Positions 49,693 to 57,794 of a stretch of DNA of 64,000 bases are shown here, piece after piece. The DNA is from CAYUPI01 sp964446585. Lineage in GTDB: Bacteria > Verrucomicrobiota > Verrucomicrobiia > Limisphaerales > UBA8199. Position 1 is the first letter of the stretch. The number at the start of each line of letters is the position of its first letter. The position numbers and the translations under genes are program-made. The stretch covers positions 3,461 to 67,460 of the forward strand of contig CAYUPI010000031.1 in assembly GCA_964446585.1 (NCBI GenBank), given 5' to 3'. Under the pieces are notes generated by a model that saw nothing but the letters and a program-made list of their open reading frames with translations, did not search any database and was not told the origin of the DNA.

Positions 49693-52086
49693 ATGAGCAA
49701 AACAAGCCAACAGCGGAATCCGACATTTGTGTGGCAGGCACTTCTCATCCTGGTGCCGGTCATGCTGCTTGCGATCGTCGGTTTCTTCTCGCTGCGACAG
49801 GATAAACTGCTTGCCGAACAGGAAGCCCAAGAGCGCGCGCAGGCGATCGCCGATGAGCTCCGCGCACAAGTTTGGATGGCTCTGACCAATGGAGGCTTGG
49901 TGGCAGGACCACCCGCGTCGCTTCGTTTTCAGGTGGACAACGGCGGCCGACTGCTTTTTCCACCGCCGGTCCCTCCCTTGCCGCAGCCATCCCCTTTCAG
50001 GGTTTCCGAGCTGAACCCTGAACAGGCACGGCTCTGGCAACAGGCTCGCACGGCCGAGACGGAACTCAACGAACCACTCGAGGCCGCAAAGTCGTATAGC
50101 GATTTCCTTTCCCTCGGACCTCCAAAGGAGTTCGCCGGTGCAGCGTGCTTTGCCGTGGGACTACTGCTGGCCAAACAGGGAAATGCCGCCAGAGCGGAGG
50201 ATATGTTCCAGCGATTCACGAAAGATTTTGCGGATGCCAGGGGCGAAAGCGGCCTGCCCTTGCGACCGCTGGCGGAGTTGAAACTCCTGGAATTGGAAAC
50301 CAATCGGCCTGGCGCAGAGCGTCGTGCGTTACTGGATTCGTTCTGTTCCAATCTTGTTTGTTACCCAATGGCTCTGACGGAACACTTGCTCCAGATGGCT
50401 CCTGCTCCGGAAAACTTGCGTGGAGCGAAGGCAATCGTCGCGAAATGGCAGAGAACGTGGCAGGACCAAGAGCACGAGCGCCGTTTATATGCCGCCGCTT
50501 GCGGGCACTTCGGCAGCGGCCCTCCGCAGTTCAAGTGGATCGACGAAGCGGTGGAAGTCCCAAGATACGTGGCAAAACGCTCCCTGAGGTTTCAGCCTAC
50601 GAGTGTCTCTCAGGCCGAAGTTCGCATGAGTGCGGATGAATCCAACTCGCCAGCGCCGCGGCTTTTTTGGTTCGCGACAACTGAACCCTGGCCGAGTCCG
50701 ACAACAAATGTCTTCCAACCTGTCGGGCCAGGGGTGCGAATGGCCAAAGGCACTAACAGCATTCCATTGCCGACGACAATTCAACAGGATTGGCTGGCCG
50801 TCCGCAGTGGAAGCAGCTCCGCGGGTTGGTGGCTCGATTGCCAAACGCACTCTCAAATGTGGCGTGCCTTAACCAGTCTGGTCGGAGGCCACACGCACAT
50901 TCCGGACTACTTTGGGATTGTTTTCCGATTGGATGGTGCATTGTTCGTCCTGGACGCCTGGAGTCTTCGGTTATGGAGCGAGCATCACTATGGCGGGAAG
51001 GGCGGTGGTTGGGAAAAGGAATACTCCGGCGAAGATGCTTCCGACCGGGATCTGTTGGCCTCGGCTCTGCTTCGGGAAGCCGGGAGAGAATGGCTGTGGG
51101 CCAACGTTTATCTCACAAGCCCGACGACGCTTTACTCGCGCCAAAGCGCCCGGACGTTCTGGTTCAGCTTGCTGATTGTAGGTTCAGCGGCGGCGGCGTT
51201 AATCGGGCTGATCACCGCATGGCGAGTCTTTGGTCGTCAGCTCAAGCTTAACGAGATGAAAAGCAATTTCGTCTCGAGTGTATCGCACGAGTTGCGTGCT
51301 CCCGTCGCTTCGGTCCGGCTCATGGCCGAAAGCCTCGAACGCGGCAAAATTTCCGAGACGCCGAAGCAGCATGAGTATTTCAGGTTCATCGTCCAGGAAT
51401 GCCGCCGATTATCTTCGCTCGTGGAAAATGTTCTCGATTTCTCCCGCATCGAGCAGGGCGGCAAAGAATACGAATTCGAGCCGACCGATCTTGTTGTCCT
51501 GACCGAACGGACCGTCAAGCTGATGGAACCCTATGCGGCCGAGCGGCAGGTTGGTCTTGCCCTTGCAGTCCCTGACTCTCAACTCACGACTCTCAACTCT
51601 CAACTGCTCCTGGATGGCAAAGCAATCCAGCAGGCGCTGGTGAACCTGATTGACAACGCCATCAAACATTCGCCCAAAGGAGGGACGGTCACGGTCGGGC
51701 TGGAAGGGGAGAGGGGCGAGGGGCGAGGGGAGAGTGAGCAGACCAGGGTCGAGTATCGAGTGTCGAGTGGAGAACAGCATGCATGCGCAACGTCTTCTTC
51801 CCTCGACCCTCGACCCTCGACCCTCGTCGCTCTCTTCGTCGAAGACCGCGGCGAAGGCATTCCGCTGTCGGAGCATGAAAAGATCTTTGAGCGCTTTTAC
51901 CGGCGCGGCTCCGAGTTGCGGCGCGAAACGCAAGGCGTCGGCATCGGCTTAAGCATCGTGAAACATATTGTCGAGGCGCATGGAGGAAAAGTGCGCGTGC
52001 GCAGTGCGGTGGGGCAGGGGAGCACGTTCACGATTGAATTGCCGGCGGACAAAGGAAACGAGGAAACCACAGATGGACGCAGATGA
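49693..52086 (+). CDS. Membrane sensor histidine kinase
   Basis: 797 residues. Transmembrane helices near residues 15-35 and 494-515 enclose a large extracytoplasmic sensor region with helical repeats. The HisKA domain has FVSSVSHELRAPVASVRL (phospho-acceptor H532). The HATPase domain has NLIDNAIKHSPKGG (N box), VEDRGEGIP (D box) and GVGIGLSIVKHIVEAHGG. Two stretches appear to be repeat insertions: residues about 627-637 (SQLTTLNSQL) and about 670-712 (GERGEGRGESEQTR, LDPRPSTLV). The last residues and stop codon lie in the AACCACAGATGGACGC repeat. The response regulator follows 113 bases later. Confidence 0.9.
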   Translation: MSKTSQQRNPTFVWQALLILVPVMLLAIVGFFSLRQDKLLAEQEAQERAQAIADELRAQVWMALTNGGLVAGPPASLRFQVDNGGRLLFPPPVPPLPQPSPFRVSELNPEQARLWQQARTAETELNEPLEAAKSYSDFLSLGPPKEFAGAACFAVGLLLAKQGNAARAEDMFQRFTKDFADARGESGLPLRPLAELKLLELETNRPGAERRALLDSFCSNLVCYPMALTEHLLQMAPAPENLRGAKAIVAKWQRTWQDQEHERRLYAAACGHFGSGPPQFKWIDEAVEVPRYVAKRSLRFQPTSVSQAEVRMSADESNSPAPRLFWFATTEPWPSPTTNVFQPVGPGVRMAKGTNSIPLPTTIQQDWLAVRSGSSSAGWWLDCQTHSQMWRALTSLVGGHTHIPDYFGIVFRLDGALFVLDAWSLRLWSEHHYGGKGGGWEKEYSGEDASDRDLLASALLREAGREWLWANVYLTSPTTLYSRQSARTFWFSLLIVGSAAAALIGLITAWRVFGRQLKLNEMKSNFVSSVSHELRAPVASVRLMAESLERGKISETPKQHEYFRFIVQECRRLSSLVENVLDFSRIEQGGKEYEFEPTDLVVLTERTVKLMEPYAAERQVGLALAVPDSQLTTLNSQLLLDGKAIQQALVNLIDNAIKHSPKGGTVTVGLEGERGEGRGESEQTRVEYRVSSGEQHACATSSSLDPRPSTLVALFVEDRGEGIPLSEHEKIFERFYRRGSELRRETQGVGIGLSIVKHIVEAHGGKVRVRSAVGQGSTFTIELPADKGNEETTDGRR
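51571..51604 (+). repeat. ACTCTCAACTCTCAACT microrepeat inside the histidine kinase gene
   Basis: GACTCTCAACTCACGACTCTCAACTCTCAA lies between two conserved kinase segments and keeps the frame. It resembles the insert in the CapA-like gene. Confidence 0.45.
51702..51832. repeat. GAGGGGCGAGGGG / CCCTCGACCCTCGACC repeat insertion inside the histidine kinase gene
   Basis: G-rich units (GGGGAGAGGGGCGAGGGGCG) are followed by GGGTCGAGTATCGAGTGTCGAG and, inverted, CCTCGACCCTCGACCCTCGA. The whole element, about 130 bases, sits between the N box and D box of the ATPase domain and stays in frame. Confidence 0.6.
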
Positions 52087-52206
52087 ACACAGGTGTTGCG
52101 AACCGGGGGTGTGCTCCTTGCTCATACCACTCTTGAGTATGAACTTTTTGCTGCAGCGATTCTTAGTCTGTTCCCATCTTTGTTTATCTGGGTTCATCCG
52201 TGGTTA
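52069..52206. repeat. AACCACAGATGGACGCAG ... CATCCGTGGTTAG repeat
   Basis: AACCACAGATGGACGCAGAT on the left and TTATCTGGGTTCATCCGTGG on the right enclose the gap between kinase and response regulator genes. The left arm supplies the kinase's stop codon, and the right arm overlaps the possible GTG start of the regulator. Confidence 0.6.
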
Positions 52207-52901
52207 GTCTTGTGGAACGTGTACTGATCATCGAAGACGAGCTGCCGATGCGCACGGCCCTGACGGACGTGCTGCAGGCCGAGGGCTATCGCGTGATGAG
52301 CGCCGCGGATGGAGAAAAGGGGTTGCAGCGCGCCATCGACGAAAAGCCCGATCTCATCCTGCTCGATATCATGATGCCCAAGCTTGATGGCTACGCCGTC
52401 TGCGCCGAACTGCGGCGCCTTGCTAACCCCGTCCCGGTGCTGATGCTCACGGCCAAGGGCCAGGTCGAAGACCGCGTGACCGGCTTGGACGCCGGCGCGG
52501 ATGATTACCTGGTGAAACCGTTCAGCACCGAAGAGTTGCTGGCGCGAGTGAGGGCCCTGCTGCGGCGCGTGCAGCGACAATCTCATGCGCCGTCCCGGTT
52601 GAAACTGGGGGAAGTGGAAATTGATCTGGCACGCCAAACCGCCAGACGGAGCCGCAAACTACTGCATCTGACGGCGAAGGAATTTTCCATGCTGCGGCTG
52701 ATGGCCGAAACGCCGGGCGAGCCGATCTCGCGCGAGCGATTTCTGGATGTGGTTTGGGGTTACACCGCATTTCCGACGACGCGTACCGTGGACAATCACA
52801 TCGCCAGTCTGCGCAGCAAAATCGAACGGAATCCTGACGAACCGCGGTGGATCAAGACGGTTCATGGCGTCGGATACAAGCTGGAAATGACGCAGTCGTA
52901 G
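52200..52901 (+). CDS. OmpR/PhoB-family response regulator
   Basis: Up to 233 residues. Receiver domain: VLIIEDELPMRTALTD, phosphorylation site LILLDIMMPKLDG, VLMLTAKGQ and DDYLVKPFSTEELLARV. A winged-helix DNA-binding domain follows (LTAKEFSMLRLMAETPGEPI, RTVDNHIASLRSKIE, VHGVGYKLEM). No ATG is present; GTG codons at 52200, 52212 and 52218 are possible starts, and the latter two fit the domain better, so the true N-terminus may be up to six residues shorter. Partner of the kinase upstream by adjacency. Confidence 0.9.
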   Translation: MVSLVERVLIIEDELPMRTALTDVLQAEGYRVMSAADGEKGLQRAIDEKPDLILLDIMMPKLDGYAVCAELRRLANPVPVLMLTAKGQVEDRVTGLDAGADDYLVKPFSTEELLARVRALLRRVQRQSHAPSRLKLGEVEIDLARQTARRSRKLLHLTAKEFSMLRLMAETPGEPISRERFLDVVWGYTAFPTTRTVDNHIASLRSKIERNPDEPRWIKTVHGVGYKLEMTQS

Positions 52902-52919
52902 CAGCCGACGTAAGGAGGC

Positions 52920-52962
52920 TCTTATCATTTTGGATTTTGGATCTTAGATTTTGGATTTCGGA
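52920..52962. repeat. GGATTTTGGATCTTAGATTTTGG single-arm repeat
   Basis: TTTTGGATTTTGGATCTTAG and ATTTTGGATTTCGG, one arm of the CCAAATTCC/GGATTTTGG repeat family, between the response regulator and the ankyrin gene. Confidence 0.45.
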
Positions 52963-53000
52963 AGTGAGCCTCCTTGCGACGGCTGCTGCGAGGACTCAAT

Positions 53001-53018
53001 TTTACAAAAAGATGACAA
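53001..53018 (+). promoter_or_regulatory. Candidate OmpR-family operator before the ankyrin gene
   Basis: TTTACA AAAAGA TGACAA, the same hexamers and six-base spacing as the element before the histidine kinase, with a similar distance to the ATG (49 bases). Confidence 0.5.
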
Positions 53019-53067
53019 ACTAATTGCGGCGGTTGCGTCAGATTATTCAGTAACTAAAAGAGAAACT

Positions 53068-56000
53068 ATGAAAAGGAAATGGGTTGTTTTTATTGTTTCG
53101 GTTTTGATTGCGATGCCACTGGTCGTGCGAGCAGTTACCAATGACCTCAACGCTGCCTTGCAACGAGGCCTGTTCGAGGAGGAAGCCAATCACAACCTGG
53201 ACGCCGCAATCCAGGCCTACCAATCCGTCATCAACCAATATGACAAAGATCGCAAACTCGCGGCCACCGCCATTTTCCAACTGGGCGAATCCTATCGCAA
53301 ACAGGCGAAAACGAACGAGGCCATCGCACAATACGAGCGGGTGCTGCGTGAGTTTTTGGACCAGCCTGCGCTCGTGCCTCTTAGCCAGCAGAACCTCGTG
53401 GCGCTGGGCGGTTCAGGAAAGAAGTCTCAAGTGTTGGATCTTTCCGAGGCCTTGAATGCCAAGGCCCAATTGGAGCGGCTTTCCAACTTGGGCCCGGCGG
53501 AAAGGCGAATCGCGGTTCAGCAGGAATTTCCGAATCCGGTGCTCACCTCGCTAATGCAGCAACTTGGCGAAGCGGAACAACACTTAGCCGCTGCACAGAA
53601 GGATTACGGGCCTCAGCATCCGGAGGTTCAAAAGGCAAAGGCAGTCGAGGCAACCATCACGAAACAAATTGATGCGCAGGTAGGGGAAGTTCTAGCGAGT
53701 CTGAGGTTCAAACAATCTGCCGCGGGGTCAAAACTCGGTTCTGCCCAAGCCGAAACCGCCGGCTCCGCCGCCGAAGCTGAAGAAGTCAATCGCATCCAGG
53801 CCTTGATAAAGGAAAGCCCGGATTTGATTAACTCTTCCGACAGCACCGGCGAGACGCTGCTTCAAAGGGCGGCCGCCAAAGGTGAAACAGCGGTGGTGAG
53901 ATTACTGCTCGACTGGGGCGCAGCCGTAAACGGCGTCAAACGGCCGGGATTGACGGCGCTACATTACGCCGCCGGCAATGGCCATAAAGCCGTCGTGGAC
54001 CTGTTGCTTAGCCGGGGTGCAAAGACGGACGCCCCGAGCGAAAGCGGGGTGACACCCTTGCACCTGGCGGCACTCAAGGGCTACGGATTGGTCGCGAAGA
54101 CCTTGCTGGAAGCCGGAGCGGCAGTGAATGCTCGAACCGACCAGGACGTTGGTCGCGGCGCCCCGTTCAGTGTTAGCTATTCGCTTCGAGCAGGCCAGAC
54201 GCCGCTCCATGCCGCAGCCGCGTCGGGTTTCTCAGCCATGGTCGAGCTGCTGGTGTCGAAGGGGGCCGACGTGAATGTTCAGGACGCGAAGGGCCGGACG
54301 CCAATGAGCTACGCTGCGGAGAGGCGAGACGCAGCGATGGCCAGGACGCTGTTAGCCGCACACGCAGATCCTAATGCCGGCCGGACTGACCTGCCGCTCC
54401 AGTATGCGGCATGGAACGGCGACACTGTTCTCATGGAACTGCTTCTGGGTAAGGGCGCGAACCCTAATACAAACACCTATGTCAATTGGTTCGTCGTTCT
54501 GAGCAACGGACAGAATTTTCCTCAAGGTGGCGCTTTTTCTCCGCTGCTCCTCGCAATCAGCCAACGCCACCCGGAAGCGGTCAGGCTTTTGACGCGTTTT
54601 AAGGCGGATCCGAACGCTGGCGATAATTTCGGCAACTCGCTGATATTTGACGCGCTGCCCGATCCGGACACGCTAAATGCTTTGGTGGAAGGTGGCGCAA
54701 ATCCAAATGCCCCGGATAGCGCGGGCGTATCCCCTCTCGAACGTGCCCTTAGAGCCGGTAGCCAAGCCGCCGCGGAAATGTTGCTCGCTCACGGTGCCGA
54801 TCCCAAAGCTGTGGGTCAATATGGGTGGACGCCCTTGCATTCAGCAGCAGACCTCGGCAACACCGCAGCCGCGGCGCTGCTGCTGCAAAAGGGCGCCGAC
54901 GTCAATGCCATTATGAATGACGGCAACACGCCGCTTCACCTGGCCGTAAGGAATAATCATAAGGAAATTGTCAGTCTGTTGCTAACGAACAAAGCCGATC
55001 CCAACCTGCGCAACAACTCGGGATACACGCCGCTTCACGAGGCAGTGATGATGAAACATGATGCAGTCGCGAAACTATTGCTTGAGAACAAAGCCGATCC
55101 CAACTTCCGCGACAACTCGGGGAAAACACCGCTGGATCTAGCAAAGACCAGCATGCGGGGCCCGCCACCCGTGTCGCTTCCAGGCAGGGCGGGAGTACCT
55201 CAGGGCCCGGCCCGAATTGGTCTTGGGACGCCGGCACCCAACAGAATTAGCGATGAGCCTCTTCCCCAACTACTGCGCAAATACGGTGCAATGGATGATT
55301 TGCCAAGGCCGGAGATAATCCAGCTTCGCCGCCCGAGCCGCAATTTCTCCGACGAATTGCCGAAAGGGACAAACAACTGGAATCGATTCACGTTGCTTGA
55401 GATCCTGGCAATGGAGTCCGGCCTTCTGACCAAGGTCCCTCAGGGAGAACGACAGGAACAGGTCAATCAAAACGTGTGGATCAATAGCCCGGCGGCTTAT
55501 CCCGATCTGGAGAAAGTGCGGATCAAACGGCCGCGTTCAGATCTAAAATCCTGGCAAGAACAAACAGTCGATATCAGACCTGTACTCGATTCCGGTGACT
55601 GCTCAAAGAACGTGAGCCTGGAATGGGGAGATGTCATCGAGGTTCCCGAGACAGATCATCCGCTCAATGAGCCCTGGCCTGGGTTCACCACAAATCAATG
55701 GGCCAATCTCATAAAATGTCTGTCCCGGACAGTTGAAATTATTGTGAAGGGCCACAGCACGAAAGTAATGCTGGCACCGGAGGTAACCTTTGACAGCAAA
55801 CATGGCGTCCGCACGACACCTGGCGGCCAGAACGTTTTATTCACAACTCCCCTAATAATTCTCACGACCGCTGTCCCATTCTGGATTAAACCCTCTCTGC
55901 GAAAAACTGATCTTCTCCTGGCTTCCTCCGACCTCTCCCACGTGAAGGTCACGCGCCGCGATCCCCAAACCGGTAAAAAGCACGAATGGGTGTTGGATTT

Positions 56001-56073
56001 CTCCGATTCCCAACCTGCCCCCGATTTCTGGCTGCGGGATGGGGACGTGATTGAGGTGCCGGATAAAAGCTGA
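53068..56073 (+). CDS. Exported ankyrin-repeat protein with TPR-like N-terminus and SLBB-like tail
   Basis: 1001 residues from ATG 53068 (MKRKWVVFIVSVLIAMPLVV as signal). TPR-like helices cover about 30-110 (NLDAAIQAYQSVINQYDKD). Around 15 ankyrin repeats cover about 240-700 (LLQRAAAKGETAVVRLLL; TPLHYAAGNGHKAVVDLLL; TPLHLAVRNNHKEIVSLLL). The C-terminal 230 residues contain FTLLEILAMESGLL and twice end a segment with GDVIEVP, which recalls SLBB/soluble-ligand-binding segments of polysaccharide export proteins. It probably acts in the periplasm. Its promoter shares an operator-like sequence with the histidine kinase gene, so it may be a target of that two-component system. Confidence 0.82.
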   Translation: MKRKWVVFIVSVLIAMPLVVRAVTNDLNAALQRGLFEEEANHNLDAAIQAYQSVINQYDKDRKLAATAIFQLGESYRKQAKTNEAIAQYERVLREFLDQPALVPLSQQNLVALGGSGKKSQVLDLSEALNAKAQLERLSNLGPAERRIAVQQEFPNPVLTSLMQQLGEAEQHLAAAQKDYGPQHPEVQKAKAVEATITKQIDAQVGEVLASLRFKQSAAGSKLGSAQAETAGSAAEAEEVNRIQALIKESPDLINSSDSTGETLLQRAAAKGETAVVRLLLDWGAAVNGVKRPGLTALHYAAGNGHKAVVDLLLSRGAKTDAPSESGVTPLHLAALKGYGLVAKTLLEAGAAVNARTDQDVGRGAPFSVSYSLRAGQTPLHAAAASGFSAMVELLVSKGADVNVQDAKGRTPMSYAAERRDAAMARTLLAAHADPNAGRTDLPLQYAAWNGDTVLMELLLGKGANPNTNTYVNWFVVLSNGQNFPQGGAFSPLLLAISQRHPEAVRLLTRFKADPNAGDNFGNSLIFDALPDPDTLNALVEGGANPNAPDSAGVSPLERALRAGSQAAAEMLLAHGADPKAVGQYGWTPLHSAADLGNTAAAALLLQKGADVNAIMNDGNTPLHLAVRNNHKEIVSLLLTNKADPNLRNNSGYTPLHEAVMMKHDAVAKLLLENKADPNFRDNSGKTPLDLAKTSMRGPPPVSLPGRAGVPQGPARIGLGTPAPNRISDEPLPQLLRKYGAMDDLPRPEIIQLRRPSRNFSDELPKGTNNWNRFTLLEILAMESGLLTKVPQGERQEQVNQNVWINSPAAYPDLEKVRIKRPRSDLKSWQEQTVDIRPVLDSGDCSKNVSLEWGDVIEVPETDHPLNEPWPGFTTNQWANLIKCLSRTVEIIVKGHSTKVMLAPEVTFDSKHGVRTTPGGQNVLFTTPLIILTTAVPFWIKPSLRKTDLLLASSDLSHVKVTRRDPQTGKKHEWVLDFSDSQPAPDFWLRDGDVIEVPDKS

Positions 56074-56086
56074 ATCTGATCGAAGG

Positions 56087-57688
56087 TCAATCCAGCATTT
56101 CATAGGCCTTGAGAGTAAGGAATTCCGGCAGCTTTTCAGCGGCAACCAGTTCATCGAAGAGCCGAGTCGCCTCCGTGAACCGTCCCTTCTCGAAACGCTC
56201 CTCACCGCGGTCCGCCCGGATGCGGCGAAGTTCCTCCTGGATGAGTTGGCGCACGAGGGGGAGGGTGACTTTGCGGCCATCGTCGAGGATGCCGCGTGGG
56301 TTGTGGAGCCATTGCCAAACCTGCGTGCGCGAGATCTCCGCGGTCGCAGCGTCCTCCATCAGATTGTAAAGCGGCACGCAGCCCATGCCTCCGAGCCAGG
56401 CCTCGAGATATTGGATTCCTACGCGGATATTCGTCCGAAGACCCTCCTCGGTGATAGTGCCTTTCGGGACTTCGAGGAGTTGCTCCGGGGTGACGGACAC
56501 ATCATCGCGCCTCCGATGGATTTGGTTAGGCTTTTCGCCCAACACCTTGTCGAGCTCCTCCCTCGCGATGGGAACCAGCCCGGGATGGGCCACCCAGGTA
56601 CCGTCATGGCCGTCGGTGGCTTCGCGGCGTTTGTCTTCGCGCACCTTTTGCAGCGCGATTTCGTTGGCTGTGGAGTCGGACTTGACAGGGATGTAGGCGG
56701 CCATGCCGCCGATCGCGAATGCGCCGCGCTTGTGGCACGCCTTGATGCATGAGTGAGTGTAAGCGCGCATGAAAGGAGCCGTCATCGGTACTTGCGCGCG
56801 GTCCGGAACGATGAACTCGGGCCGCCGGGCAAACTTCTTGATGTAGCTGAACAGGTAATCCCAACGGCCACAGTTGAGGCCGGCGCTGTGCTGGCGCAGT
56901 TCGTAAAGGATCTCCTCCATCTGGAACGCAGCCAGGATATGCTCGATGAGGACAGTGGCTTTGATGCTACCCTGGGGAATCCCGAGCAACTCCTGCGCGC
57001 GAATGAAGACATCGCTCCAGAGGCGTGCCTCGAGATAATGCTCGAGTTTGGGCAGATAGAAATATACCCCCGAGCCGTGTTCGACGCGGTGGCGCGCGCT
57101 GTGGAAGAAGTAGAGAGCGAAATCGAACAAACTGGCGGATGCGGACTGGCCGTCCACCCGGACGTGTTTTTCGGACAGGTGCCAACCGCGAGGCCGCACG
57201 AGCAGCGTCGCCACGCTGTTATTGAGCCGGTAGCGCCTGCCTTCCGGACTGGTGTATTCGATGGTGCCGCGAACGGCATCGCGAATATTGAGCTGCCCCT
57301 CGAGCGTGCCCGACCAGGTAGGTGAATGAGCGTCCTCGAAGTCCGCCATGTAGCAGTTGGCGCCGGAGTTCAGCGCGTTGATGACCATTTTGCGGTCCAC
57401 AGGACCGGTAATCTCGACCCGGCGGTTTTGCAGGTCCTTGGGCACGGGCGACACCTTCCAGTCGCCATCCCGGATGGATTGCGTCTCGGGCAAAAACCGC
57501 GGCATTTCGCCCCGGTCGAGGTCCGCTTGCCGCAGCTCACGCTGGCGCAGGAGGTCAAGCCGCCGTGGGTTGAACTCGAGTTGGAGTTGGGCGAAAAAGT
57601 TCAACGCGTCCGGTGAGAGAATTTCGGCCTGCTCACCGTTGACGGGAGCAAGAACCTCGAGGCTCGGCTTTTTTTCGACAATGCTCAT
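56087..57688 (-). CDS. aceB: Malate synthase A
   Basis: 533 residues from ATG 57686-57688. Malate synthase A signatures include ITGPVDRKMVINALNSGAN, YMADFEDAHSPTW, LLVRPRGWHLSEKHV, VLIEHILAAFQMEEILYEL, GRWDYLFSYIKKF and MTAPFMRAY. It condenses glyoxylate and acetyl-CoA to malate in the glyoxylate shunt. Isocitrate lyase is not in the window. Convergent with the ankyrin gene (13 bases apart). Confidence 0.95.
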   Translation of the reverse strand: MSIVEKKPSLEVLAPVNGEQAEILSPDALNFFAQLQLEFNPRRLDLLRQRELRQADLDRGEMPRFLPETQSIRDGDWKVSPVPKDLQNRRVEITGPVDRKMVINALNSGANCYMADFEDAHSPTWSGTLEGQLNIRDAVRGTIEYTSPEGRRYRLNNSVATLLVRPRGWHLSEKHVRVDGQSASASLFDFALYFFHSARHRVEHGSGVYFYLPKLEHYLEARLWSDVFIRAQELLGIPQGSIKATVLIEHILAAFQMEEILYELRQHSAGLNCGRWDYLFSYIKKFARRPEFIVPDRAQVPMTAPFMRAYTHSCIKACHKRGAFAIGGMAAYIPVKSDSTANEIALQKVREDKRREATDGHDGTWVAHPGLVPIAREELDKVLGEKPNQIHRRRDDVSVTPEQLLEVPKGTITEEGLRTNIRVGIQYLEAWLGGMGCVPLYNLMEDAATAEISRTQVWQWLHNPRGILDDGRKVTLPLVRQLIQEELRRIRADRGEERFEKGRFTEATRLFDELVAAEKLPEFLTLKAYEMLD

Positions 57689-57794
57689 TCTCTGGAATGA
57701 AACCTTTGACACGTCGCGGGCTTTGAGTCAATGTCCCACAAATTGCACGGAATTTGCCACATTCAGGGACGTCGTGTAGATATCAATATTGCGC

